A stretch of DNA of 36,411 nt from Apirhabdus apintestini (GTDB taxonomy: Bacteria; Pseudomonadota; Gammaproteobacteria; Enterobacterales; Enterobacteriaceae), in contig CP138909.1 in NCBI GenBank assembly GCA_033977085.1, positions 1-36,411 of the forward strand, written 5' to 3'. Both the position numbers and the translations under genes were made by a program. Below are positions 7,403-17,056 of this stretch, one piece after another; position 1 is the first letter of the stretch, and the number at the start of each line of letters is the position of its first letter. Under the pieces are notes generated by a model, which was given only the letters and a program-made list of their open reading frames with translations, did no database searches and was not told where the DNA came from.

Positions 7403-7794
7403 AAAGAATAGTGCTGGCTGGTTTTGTCTTTCTTTCTGCCTGTTCATCACCTCCTGAACCCCCACAGGTTGACTGGAAGAAAAACCCGGAAACAATGAAT
7501 TCACAGTTAATGGACTGGCAACCTACTTTTACGGTAATTAAATCTGACCGTGTTAATTCATCCTGGGTAAAGGTTATAAAAAACTTTACTCCTGAGAACC
7601 GTCTTTACGATGATGCGGTTTTCTATGCTGTTGCTCATTCAGACTCAATTATTATTGAAAGTAGCCGGGGTGAAGACTTCTTTACTGCAAAAAACTGGCT
7701 TAGGTCTAACGGTGCATATGGATTAATCCAGTACCGATATAAGCGTGATGAATTTGGTGTTAAATCCATCAATATCTATCTTCAGAAAGGATGA
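7399..7794 (+). CDS. Cag12-like conjugation lipoprotein
   Basis: 131 residues with a lipoprotein signal: basic MKR, hydrophobic stretch, lipobox LSAC with Cys15, then SSPPEPPQVDW. The body (NSQLMDWQPTFTVIKSD, DDAVFYAVAHSDSIIIES, FFTAKNWLRSNGA, then IYLQKG) resembles the Cag12 family found beside IncX/IncN-type transfer genes, inferred from memory of that family. It should sit in the outer membrane facing the periplasm. ATG overlaps the coupling-protein stop (ATGA), so it belongs to the same transcript, now without most of the machine. Confidence 0.75.
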   Translation: MKRIVLAGFVFLSACSSPPEPPQVDWKKNPETMNSQLMDWQPTFTVIKSDRVNSSWVKVIKNFTPENRLYDDAVFYAVAHSDSIIIESSRGEDFFTAKNWLRSNGAYGLIQYRYKRDEFGVKSINIYLQKG

Positions 7795-7798
7795 CATT

Positions 7799-8135
7799 AT
7801 GAATGTTCGCAATGTGCTTATAGTTCCGCTCGTTCTTGCTGTGTTGACAACGCCTGCTTTAGCCAAAAAGCATAACCACACTGACGGGTTAAACCAGACG
7901 GGTGATCCATGTGAATTGTTAACCTGCATGGCCGGAAAATTACAGGGGGATACACAGCCAGCCTGTCAGACAGTTAATCAGCGCTTTTTCAATGTCCGGG
8001 TTTTACCCCTACTATAATCCTGAAGCCACAGCAAGGCTTAGGCAAAGTATCTTAAATACCTGTGACGGCGCTGTAATCAATAAAGACAATCTGGAAATGA
8101 TTATTCAGCGCTATGGTCGCTCATTCCAGGAATAA
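7799..8135 (+). CDS. TrbM/KikA-like secreted protein, frameshifted
   Basis: A signal peptide (VLIVPLVLAVLTTPALA) is followed by a small cysteine-rich domain: DPCELLTCMAGKLQG, CQTVNQRFFNV, then after the break YYNPEATARLRQSILNTC. Paired cysteines and this layout match the TrbM/KikA family of periplasmic conjugation-associated proteins. The given frame stops at 8017; a small indel at about 8003-8012 (VRV...PYYNP) restores the tail to TAA 8133-8135, about 112 residues. It lies 5 nt after the lipoprotein gene with AAGGA in between. Confidence 0.75.
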
Positions 8136-8139
8136 CGAT

Positions 8140-8181
8140 AACCCCGAAAATTTCAGATTTTAATCTGAGGTTTGCGGGGTT
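8140..8181 (+). terminator. Stem-loop after the kikA-like gene
   Basis: Outer arms AACCCCG (8140-8146) and CGGGGTT (8175-8181) enclose CAGATT/AATCTG (8154-8167). There is no long T-tract, so termination may be partial, or the structure may protect the upstream mRNA end. Confidence 0.5.
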
Positions 8182-8204
8182 GAATCAACCGAAGGACGTT
8201 AGTT

Positions 8205-8408
8205 ATGGATAAAATGATTTTAAAAATGTCACGTCATAATATTCAAACAGTAACGGTTACTCAGAATCTAAGTGATTTGAAAAATACAGGTAATGAGACA
8301 GTGAATGCGATTATCGAAAACTGTACCGCTTACATCTCTCTGGTTAATTGCAATGATAAAATTTTTCTGGATGAATGTGACGTTGAGAAACAGGATAAAG
8401 AGGATTAA
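8205..8408 (+). CDS. Small hypothetical protein, 67 aa
   Basis: ATG 8205 sits behind AAGGACG. The segment IQTVTVTQNLSDLKNTGNE, TVNAIIENCTAYISLV resembles the C-terminal sensor region of VirB4/VirD4-type ATPases (TQ...D...I..N), followed by an acidic tail (DVEKQDKED). It may be a stand-alone relic of such an ATPase or an independent small protein. It sits in the transfer-region remnant. Confidence 0.5.
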   Translation: MDKMILKMSRHNIQTVTVTQNLSDLKNTGNETVNAIIENCTAYISLVNCNDKIFLDECDVEKQDKED

Positions 8409-8428
8409 AGATTATGGTGAGGATTATT

Positions 8429-8747
8429 ATGGGATCAGCAGCAGGAAGAGTCAGTGATATTCTGTTTATTTTCATAGGATACTCTAAAAAGGTTGCCTCA
8501 GTGTTTACTCGGCTACTCTTTTTATGGCTTGGTTCCCTGTATTGGTTTATGGGTTTTATCGTATCGCCGTTATCTTATGGGGAAGTACATCTGAATCTGA
8601 ATACTATTACTTTGAGCGTTTTTTAATTATACAATTAATTTGTATAGCTTGATTATTCCTATGTTGGTAGTTGTTGGTGTTTCAATCATCGTGATTTTCT
8701 CACTGTTTAAGATAGGAACTATCATGTGGGAGGAAAAGAAACGATGA
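8429..8747 (+). CDS. Small membrane protein, frameshifted
   Basis: ATG 8429 (MGSAAGRVSDILF) is favoured over ATG 8414 because GGTGAGG lies 6 nt before it. Hydrophobic segments are near residues 10-20 and 27-45. The frame stops at 8626. Removing one T near 8620-8625 continues it as NYTINLYSLIIPMLVVVGVS and IIVIFSLFKIGTIMWEEKKR, a further membrane span, to TGA 8745-8747, which overlaps the nuclease start as ATGA. The restored protein is about 105 residues with 3 spans. Probably a transfer-region membrane component; family unknown. Confidence 0.55.
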
Positions 8748-9229
8748 AGTGTTTTCTTTATGCTTTTTCTCTTTTTGTAGTCGTGCTTCCAGCTACGTTG
8801 TGTGCAGCAGAAATTCAGGGAAAAGTTATCCGTGTGCTCGATGGTGACACCATCGAAGTATTGCAGGATAAAAAGCCCGTCAGGATTCGCCTGGCAAACA
8901 TCGATGCACCGGAAAAGAAACAGGCTTTCGGGCGCTGGTCAACCAATCAGCTTAAAGGCCTGGTTGCAGCGCTGCCCGTCACGGTGACGTATACGCAGAC
9001 AGATCGCTACGGGCGCATTATCGGGCGTGTGTTCACGGCGAACGGCACAGAGGCCAACCGCTTTATGGTGCAATCTGGTGCAGCATGGGTTTACGACAAG
9101 TACAACAGCGATAATTCATTACCGGCTCTGCAAAGGGCAGCACAGGAACAAAAGCGCGGCCTGTGGGCTGACAGTCAACCAGTGCCGCCGTGGGAATGGC
9201 GGCATATGTCAACAACGGGTAAAAAGTGA
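8744..9229 (+). CDS. Secreted thermonuclease-family (SNase) nuclease
   Basis: About 161 residues from ATG 8744, chosen over 8726 because of GGGAGGAAAAG spacing and the ATGA coupling to the previous gene. A signal peptide (FSLFVVVLPATLCAA) directs it to the periplasm. The SNase domain follows: VIRVLDGDTIEVL (Asp for calcium), RIRLANIDAPEK (catalytic Arg), DRYGRIIGRVF (Glu/Arg region), NRFMVQSGAAWVY, and RGLWADSQPVPPWEWR at the end. It cleaves DNA/RNA; parallels on IncP and IncX plasmids sit in transfer regions. The stop falls right where the IS100-like element begins, so the last few residues may be altered. Confidence 0.9.
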   Translation: MKCFLYAFSLFVVVLPATLCAAEIQGKVIRVLDGDTIEVLQDKKPVRIRLANIDAPEKKQAFGRWSTNQLKGLVAALPVTVTYTQTDRYGRIIGRVFTANGTEANRFMVQSGAAWVYDKYNSDNSLPALQRAAQEQKRGLWADSQPVPPWEWRHMSTTGKK

Positions 9230-9274
9230 TCCACTTACCGTCACCACCAACGGTCTAATATTGATCCACCTTGC

Positions 9275-10053
9275 TTACTCAGGATTAGCTTCCGCTATAA
9301 CCCCGGCCTTTCGTTTCTGCTTCAGTCGATAGCTCTCTCCTTTTATCTGGACTACGTGTGAGTGATGTAAGATCCGGTCCAGCATTGCCGATGTCAGGGC
9401 TGCATCACCCGCGAACGTCTGGTCCCACTGCCCGAACGGCAGGTTAGAGGTCAGGATCATCGCGCTCTTTTCGTAACGTTTGGCAATGACCTGGAAGAAC
9501 AGCTTTGCCTCTTCCTGGCTGAACGGCAGATAGCCTATTTCGTCGATGATGAGCAGTTTGGGGGCCATGACACCGCGATTGAGTGTCGTTTTGTAACGCC
9601 CCTGACGCTGGGAAGTCGACGAGCTGTAACAGCAGGTCCGCTGCTGTTGTGAAGCGAACCTTGATGCCCGCCCGTACTGCCTCGTAGCCCATGGCTATCG
9701 CCAGATGTGTTTTCCCCACGCCCGAGGGGCCCAGCAACACGATGTTTTCGTTACGTTCGATGAAGCTCAGGGAACGCAGCGACTGGATTTGCTTCTGAGG
9801 TGCGCCGGTGGCGAAGGTGAAGTCGTATTCCTCGAACGTCTTCACCGCCGGGAAGGCTGCCATCCGCGTGTACATCGCCTGTTTACGCTGATGCCGGGCC
9901 AGTTTCTCCTCATGTAGCAGGTGCTCCAGGAAGTCCATATAGCTCCATTCCTGATCCACTGCCTGTTGCGACAGTGCCGGCGCCGCGCCGATAAGGCTGT
10001 CCAGCTGGGCTGTTCAGCAAGCACCATCAGCCGTTGATGTTGTAGTTCGACCA

Positions 10054-10057
<4 letters not shown>
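9275..10057 (-). CDS. istB: IstB transposition helper ATPase, frameshifted
   Basis: AAA+ helper for IS21-family transposition. MVELQHQRLMVL, then DQEWSYMDFLEHLLHEEKLA, Walker A LLGPSGVGKTHLAIA, Walker B LLIIDEIGYLPFSQEE, and NLPFGQWDQTFAGD match IS100 IstB over its whole length (about 260 aa). Indels near 10010 (PSW instead of QLDSL) and near 9605-9615 (an extra base in CAGCTCGTCG) split it into overlapping frames. Start ATG 10057 overlaps the end of istA, as usual for the family. Confidence 0.88.
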
Positions 10058-11078
<1,021 letters not shown>

Positions 11079-11191
11079 AAGCTCCCCTGTATTCAGAGGA
11101 GCAGATTAACCCCTGGATCAGTTTTCAACCGCTGGGGTGGATCAGTTTTGCACCGTTGGTAACAGCATAGTAAATAAAGAGGAATGAAACG

Positions 11192-11964
11192 ATGATGACT
11201 GAATCCGATAAAGAACGTTTCAATAACCGTTTATGTGTTGGTAACTTGCTTGTAAGTGCAGATGTTTATGTTACACCAGGCATGACAGAAAGCGCGGCTG
11301 AGGTAAAGTTAATCGTCCCTAACGATGATTATCAAAAGGCAATGGATTTGTATGATCGTATTTGCCAGTTTGCTTTGCTTCATGGTGAAGATTTACAAGG
11401 GTTGTTCCAGACAGACAGATATTACTATATGTCATGTTTCGTGCGTGATATTGAAGCATTTAAGAAAGAATTTGAAAATGAGGAGGAGTTAAACCCTTTA
11501 TTCAATCATGATAAGGGTGAAACGGCTGAGTTTCTTATCAGTTTCCCGGAGAAAGCTAACTATGATGATAAGGAACCAGTTAAACAATCCTTTCTGGAAA
11601 TCACACAAAAACATGTCGATTCATTAGATGAACTTACATGGGGTAATTTTGAACACAGAGCATTCACTGGCGGAACGGTAGGTTTTGGCATCAATCCCCA
11701 TACAATGGAACGCATTAACTTTGATGATGAGCGTGACAAAATAACAAAACTATCTCGTAAGGATTTCGTAGCGTCTAATCTCACTGATTCTTTCGAAGAT
11801 GATTTTTATGTCAATCCTTTGTTCAATAAAGCAGAACAAATTGGTGAGATTGACGGTTATTCCGTTTTCTTCAATCCCAGGGTTTTTATTTTTACTGGAA
11901 CAAAGAAACCGAATACCTGCTTGAAAGCTGGCTGACGTTTCCTGCTTATCCGTATGGCTGGTAA
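11192..11964 (+). CDS. Hypothetical protein, about 257 aa
   Basis: ATG 11192 (MMTESDKERF) has AGAGGAATG upstream. Acidic soluble protein; no recognisable domain. The given frame ends at 11935, but a single missing base near 11878-11883 restores a W/Y-rich tail (FYFYWNKETEYLLESWLTFP, AYPYGW) ending at TAA 11962-11964, 11 nt before the next gene. It is probably cotranscribed with the P-loop gene and topB. Unknown function. Confidence 0.55.
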
Positions 11965-11975
11965 AGGAGCCAATA

Positions 11976-13291
11976 ATGAAAGTGAGTTCAATAAAGACGG
12001 TTTATGATTTTATGCGTTACTGCCGTATGCCGCTCTGGTTTCAGCGTTCAATCAGGGATATGAAAGTCGGTGACACCTTCATTCTTGGAAAATACACGCA
12101 GCCTGTTTCTCACGACAGTGATTCGTTTTGTGTACCTCCGCGCTATTCAGCTTGTCTGGATGGTAGCGAGGCTTGCTTCGTTGCGGAGGCGTGGATAGAA
12201 AAAGAGCGCGGGGTATACTCTTTTTACGCTACATGGACATTCCCGACAAAACCAGAACGTGCGCATGTTATGACATTTGGGGAATTCAGAATCCACAAAG
12301 GCGGCATTATAGAGTTCGATAATAAAAACGTTGAACCTGACGATAAGAACCATACGGTAAGAAGTTTCGCGCTTGTATCTCGTTATCTCGCGCATATGCT
12401 CAACTGCATGTCTGATGAAGATAAAAAGTCTATTTTAAGAATAACAGTTCTCCTTTATTCAATGGTGTATGGCTGGATAGTGATTGCAATGAAAGGAGAC
12501 AGCGTGCCGTAGAAGTTGATGGGAAAATTAAACGAGTATGGATTAATTACAAAGATTATATGCCAACGCATCAACTTTCCGCAATTGTTGAAGCTGCCTT
12601 TGCTACTGGCGCACTTCAAGCTGGAGGATTAAAAATGGAACATGATAAGAAAACAGCACAAGACGCCCTGAAAAAATCGCAAGGGCATGTTCTGGTTCAT
12701 GGGAGGACGGGGACAGGAAAAAGTAAACTACTCGAAGAAGCAACTATCCCCGATTCGCGTTACTTTGACTTTTCAAAAATGTGCGGTGCAACATGTTATC
12801 CAGACTTGCATTTCCTTTGCCGTACTAATGAAGATATTTACTTGGATCATATTCTGGATGCGAAGGAATCCACTGTCATTCTCGATAGTGTAGAATTTCC
12901 ACAGAACATAAATGATTCATTTCTGTATGATTTTTTAAAAATCATGAGCGCCAGAGGGAAGCGAGTTATTGCTGTTGCATTTACTTCTAACACTCTGGAA
13001 AACTTTAAGCCAGTGTTTGAGTATGAAATAGAAACCCGGCGATTAGAAGATGGTTCTTTCACCTGCACAACAACGAGTAAAACAGGCAGCGTGGAGTCAT
13101 TATTGAAAAACCGATATGTCTGGGAGGATGATGACAATGAAGATACTTTTTCATTAGCAAGGGATGTCAGTGACCAGCTATCAATAATAGTTAACGCCTT
13201 TGACAAAGATAATGCACAAGAAATTATTGTTGCGGCAGCGGGCGAAATTCAGTCCTTAGTACAAAAAGATTGTATTGACAGGAGCCATTAA
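11976..13291 (+). CDS. P-loop NTPase of unknown role, probably one gene split by a frameshift
   Basis: As given, frame 1 (11976-12512) and frame 2 (from about 12430, apparent ATG 12560, to 13291). Adding one A at the run 12423-12427 joins them (DEDKK, then VYFKNNSSPLFNGVWLDSD, RRQRAVEVDGKIKRVW), giving about 438 residues. The N-terminal half is beta-rich and unassigned. The C-terminal half has Walker A VLVHGRTGTGKSKLLEEA, a plausible Walker B TVILDSVEF, and a sensor-like VIAVAFTSNTLENF. Start ATG 11976 has AAAGGAG 8 nt upstream. It ends 1 nt before the topB start. An AAA+-like DNA-processing or transfer role is inferred only from context. Confidence 0.65.
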
Positions 13292-13292
13292 T

Positions 13293-15820
13293 ATGAGACT
13301 TTTTATTGCTGAAAAACCATCATTAGCAAAAGCGATTTTCGAAGGATTAGGTGGCAACCCTAATACGGAGAAGAAAAACGGTTATTTTGAACACGGCGCT
13401 GATGCTGTTACCTGGTGTTATGGTCATATGCTTGAGCTTTATGACCCGCAGGATTATGACGAAAAATATGCTAACTGGCGATTCAGCGATTTACCGATTA
13501 AAGCCGTTTATCCACCCACGTACAAACTAAAACCTGAATCTGAAGCACAGACCCGCATTATTCTGTCGCTGATAGAAAAAGCCGATAGCATTGTTCATGC
13601 TGGCGACCCCGACGATGAAGGGTGTTTACTGGTTGATGAGATTTTAGGTTATGCCGGAAACAAGAAGCCCGTCCAGCGGCTGCTGGTTGCCGATCTCAAC
13701 CTTGCGCCAGTGCAAAAATCGCTGGCAAACATGCAGCCTAACGAAAAATTTCGCGGCATGACAGATAGCGCTTTGGCACGTTCTCTGTGCGATCAGGACT
13801 TTGGTTATAATATGACGCGAGGCTGTACGCTCAAAGGCCGTGAGAAGGGATATGACGGTGTTCTGAACGTTGGTCGTGTACAGAGTGCGGTTCTCGGACT
13901 GGTGAACATGCGCACGCTGGCAAACCAGAATCACACTGAAAGCTTTTACTACGATGTTTTCGCCAGTCTGAAGATGAACGGGAATCATATTAAGGCGAAA
14001 TATCAGACAACGGACGGCGATCAGATCGACGATAAAAAACGCCTGATTTCAGAAGCACAGGCCGCGCATATTGCCGAACGGGTAGCGGGTAAGGACGCTT
14101 TCGTGACGATCGCGACAACTAAACCGGAAAATACCAAACCGCCGCTGCCCTTGAACTTGTCCACGCTTCAGCAACTTTGTGCAAAACGATACGGTTATAC
14201 GGCTAAGGAAACGCTGGATGTGATGCAGGGGCTGTATGAAACACACAAGCTGCTGACCTATCCCCGCTCTGACAACCGCTATCTTTCAGATGAGCATTTT
14301 TATCAGGCCGGGGATATTGCAGTCGCTATCGCGGCCACAATGCCGGAACTGGCGTCGGCAACCGCAGATATGGAGAAGGAACAAAAGCATAAAGCCTTTA
14401 ACGCCAGTAAGATCGAGGCACACCATGCCATTATTCCGACGACGAAAAGCGGAGCCGGTATTCAGCTCAGTGAGAAAGAGCGGAACGTCTATAACCTGGT
14501 GGCCGTCTATTTCATTGGTCTGTTTTACCCGGATGCCATCCGTGACAAAACAAAAATTCACTTCGATATTAAAGGTGATACCTTCACGGCCACACAAAGC
14601 GTTCTGATACAAAAGGGCTGGGAAGCGCTGGGTAAAGACAATGATGAAGAGGACGATGCCGAAGATGCCGGAACGGGCGGTTTTGATTTATCGACTCTGA
14701 AATTTAATGACAGCGGCCTGTGTGAGTCGGCTGACGTGGACAAGAAAAAGACAACTCCACCCCGCTATTTTACGGAGTCAACGTTACTGGCCGCGATGAC
14801 CAGTGCGGCAAAATTTATCGATGATCCGGCTCTGAGAAAAGCGCTTGAAGCCAAAGACGAGGGGAGCAGTGACCGGGGCAGTATCGGCACAGAAGCTACC
14901 CGTGCGGGTATCCTTGAAAAACTGGCTGCCAATACCGGGCTTATCTCGATAGAGAAAGAAAAGGGCTACTCTGAGTTGGTATGGAAAACAACAAAACAGG
15001 GGCAGGAGTTCTGCGCTGCTCTTCCGCCTGAAGTGATTAAACCCAACATATCGGCAATATGGGCTGAAAAACAGGCGCAAATCAAATCCGGCGAACTGAC
15101 CGTTGAGGATTTTATCAGAGACAACGACGATTATATTCGCGGTTTAATCGACGATCTGGATAAAAACGGGATTAACATTTCGTCTAATGCCACGCCCTGC
15201 CCTGTCTGTAGCAAAGGTTTTCTGCGCAAACGTAAGGGGCAGAATGGCTTTTTCTGGGGGTGCTCATGTTATCCTGAGTGTAAAACATCATTCCCGGATA
15301 AAGATGGAGAACCTGTTACAGAGAAACAGGCTTCTGAGGGGCAAGCGCCCGTCTTGGTGTCCCCTGCCCTTCCTGTAACAAAGAGATTTTAATCAGGCCA
15401 AAAGGCTTTTTCTGTACGGGGTGTGAGTTTAAAATCTGGTCTGAGTTTTCCGGCAAGAAACTGACACAAAATCAGGTTGAAACGGTGATAAAAAAAGGTA
15501 AAACCAGCGAGATTAAAGGGTTTACCAGCAAAGCCGGGAAAAAATTTGACGCTGTAGTTACCTTGCAGGATAAATCTACAGGCAAACTTGGTTTTGAGTT
15601 CAGGAAAAATAATGGTGAAAACCAGACAAGACTGGCTTTTCCAGTTAAGAAAGTGCCAACACCGGGAAACCTTAGAGAAAGTTATAGAAAAAATGAACGC
15701 AGCCTTACCGCTGGAGAGCTGGTAACATTTTATTCTGCTGCTGATCACCGATTGGCTGAGATAATCATGAATAAACTGTTTGATAAAATCCCCGCATCAG
15801 TCTGGCAACACGTCAGATAA
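13293..15820 (+). CDS. topB: Plasmid topoisomerase III
   Basis: Type IA topoisomerase that passes single strands and decatenates replicating DNA. Start ATG 13293 (MRLFIAEKPSLAKAI, Toprim Glu) has an AGGAG site. Toprim acidic triad HAGDPDDEG; catalytic tyrosine in LLTYPRSDNRYLS; YGYTAKETLDVMQGLYE and IGTEATRAGILEKL are classical. The C-terminus has a four-cysteine zinc finger (CPVC... CSCYPEC). After a missing G in the run 15338-15341 comes a second finger (CPSCNKEIL... CTGCEF) and a KKGKTSEIKGFTSKAGKKFD repeat to TAA 15818-15820. Restored length about 842 residues. topB is a standard IncX backbone gene. Confidence 0.92.
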
Positions 15821-15838
15821 CCCATAAAGAGAGGAACT

Positions 15839-16294
15839 ATGAGCGATAATGAAACGTTTGATGCAGCCCGAAGACTTCTGACGAATATTCGTTCTGTCCG
15901 TGTCTTTGCGCGTGAAACGAGCTTTGAGCAACTGCTGGAAATGCAGGAAAAGTTGAACGCTGTTATCGAAGAGCGGCGAGAAGATGCTGAACGTGAAGCC
16001 GCAGAACGTCAGGAACGTGAGAAAAAACGTCAGGAATTGCTTCAGCTCATCGCTGGGGAAGGTTTTTCTCCTGAAGAGTTGCTTGGTCTGACCGACGATG
16101 CGCCAAATGCACGTAAGAGTAAATTGCCGAAAGCACCGCCAAAGTATCAGTTTGAAGAAAATGGCGAAGTTAAATTCTGGTCTGGCCGTGGACGTTCGCC
16201 AAAACCGATTGATGAAGCGTTAAAGGCTGGCCGTTCTCTGGACGATTTTCTTATCAAGAAAGAGCCGTCTGGTTCTGCTGACGATAAACAGTAA
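15839..16294 (+). CDS. hns: H-NS-family nucleoid protein
   Basis: 151 residues. N-terminal oligomerisation region (ARRLLTNIRSVRVFARETSF, EQLLEMQEKLNAVIEERRED) with a long helical linker. The C-terminal DNA-binding domain (residues about 100-142) is KYQFEENGEVKFWSGRGRSP with LKAGRSLDDFLI, matching the H-NS core WSGRGRxP. It should silence AT-rich plasmid and host genes and reduce the plasmid's fitness cost. It follows topB by 18 nt behind AGAGGAACT, as on IncX plasmids, and is followed by a terminator. Confidence 0.93.
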   Translation: MSDNETFDAARRLLTNIRSVRVFARETSFEQLLEMQEKLNAVIEERREDAEREAAERQEREKKRQELLQLIAGEGFSPEELLGLTDDAPNARKSKLPKAPPKYQFEENGEVKFWSGRGRSPKPIDEALKAGRSLDDFLIKKEPSGSADDKQ

Positions 16295-16300
16295 CTTTAT

Positions 16301-16329
16301 AAGCCCTCCAGGTTGTGCGGAGGGTTTTA
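16301..16329 (+). terminator. Terminator after hns
   Basis: Stem CCCTCC (16304-16309), 9-nt loop, GGAGGG (16319-16324), then TTTTAA. The ribosome site of the next gene (AAGGAG) begins inside the tail, so readthrough would feed the next gene. Confidence 0.75.
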
Positions 16330-16342
16330 AGGAGATTAAAAC

Positions 16343-16699
16343 GTGAGTGACTTATCACCCTACAAACAAATCATCCCGGCAACAGACTGGTATTTCAGGC
16401 ATGATAATGTCCCCGGTGAGCATGGCGAATCGACCGTATACCAGCTTGCTGCATGGGCGCTAAAAGAAAATGGGGATATTGTCGGACTGGTGACTGTTCG
16501 CGATATCGATACAGGGCATCCTAAGCTGGTAACGCCGCCTCCAGTTCCCGGAGATTACTTGCATAAAGAACAGCTCACCGATGATGAAAAACGTGGGCGA
16601 AAAAGCGTTGAGTCGTTTCCCCCTCAAGCCTCTGTACCGGAGGCTTCCTTAATCCTGCCAGCAAAGATACCTTCTGCAGCCGATGCGGCCGCGCAATAA
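16343..16699 (+). CDS. Hypothetical protein, 118 aa (GTG start)
   Basis: GTG 16343 is supported by AAGGAG 10 nt upstream. MSDLSPYKQIIPATDWYFRH, STVYQLAAWALKENGDIVGL, VTVRDIDTGHPKLV form a compact beta domain. The last 45 residues are charged then Ala/Pro-rich and probably disordered. Conserved-looking plasmid protein; family unknown. TAA is followed immediately by the TGCCAGC repeat region. Confidence 0.6.
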   Translation: MSDLSPYKQIIPATDWYFRHDNVPGEHGESTVYQLAAWALKENGDIVGLVTVRDIDTGHPKLVTPPPVPGDYLHKEQLTDDEKRGRKSVESFPPQASVPEASLILPAKIPSAADAAAQ

Positions 16700-16755
16700 T
16701 GCCAGCATAATTCCTTTCTCGATGCCAGTCGGCGACCCAAAATGCCAGCAAAAAT
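16700..16755. repeat. Intergenic TGCCAGC repeats, set 2
   Basis: Three direct copies of a TGCCAG word in 50 bp (about 16700, 16728 and 16743), the last as TGCCAGCAAAAA. Related units lie at 2741-2793 and 17877-17930. The first begins directly at the stop codon of the preceding gene. Confidence 0.5.
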
Positions 16756-16757
16756 GA

Positions 16758-16810
16758 TTGCATTCGGTTTCGGGCTACTATATTTTATCTGTATCGTACA
16801 ATACAGATAA
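16758..16810 (+). promoter_or_regulatory. Promoter with 10-bp operator palindrome
   Basis: TTGCAT (16758-16763) and an AT-rich -10 (TATTTT 16781-16786, 17-bp spacer) are followed at once by a perfect inverted repeat, TTATCTGTAT (16785-16794) and ATACAGATAA (16801-16810). The repeat overlaps the -10 and start site, so a bound repressor would block transcription of the following genes. Confidence 0.65.
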
Positions 16811-16820
16811 GGGTGAGCAT

Positions 16821-17054
16821 ATGGATCATGTCGGAATAGCAAAGGTATGGCGTCAGCGGAATCAGGAACATGCTGATTCCGGTGTTGTGCTTATATGGGA
16901 TGGCGAGGCGTATGGCTGGAAAAACGTTCTCCGCGATCCACAGCATGAACGCCCAGGAGCAATTGCCGTCGATGCCGAAGGTAATATGTTTATTGCCGAG
17001 GGCGGGAATGACTATGACGGCGCTAAATGCTGGGTAGTCTTTCAGGAGTCCTGA
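16821..17054 (+). CDS. Hypothetical protein, 77 aa
   Basis: ATG 16821 (MDHVGIAKVWRQRNQEHA) lies behind AAGGGTG. Small soluble protein with several tryptophans (VVLIWDGEAYGWKNVL, GAKCWVVFQES). It is directly downstream of the operator at 16785-16810 and ends 2 nt before the SprT-like gene, whose ribosome site lies in its last codons. Function unknown; probably works with or is co-regulated with the protease. Confidence 0.6.
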   Translation: MDHVGIAKVWRQRNQEHADSGVVLIWDGEAYGWKNVLRDPQHERPGAIAVDAEGNMFIAEGGNDYDGAKCWVVFQES

Positions 17055-17056
17055 TA

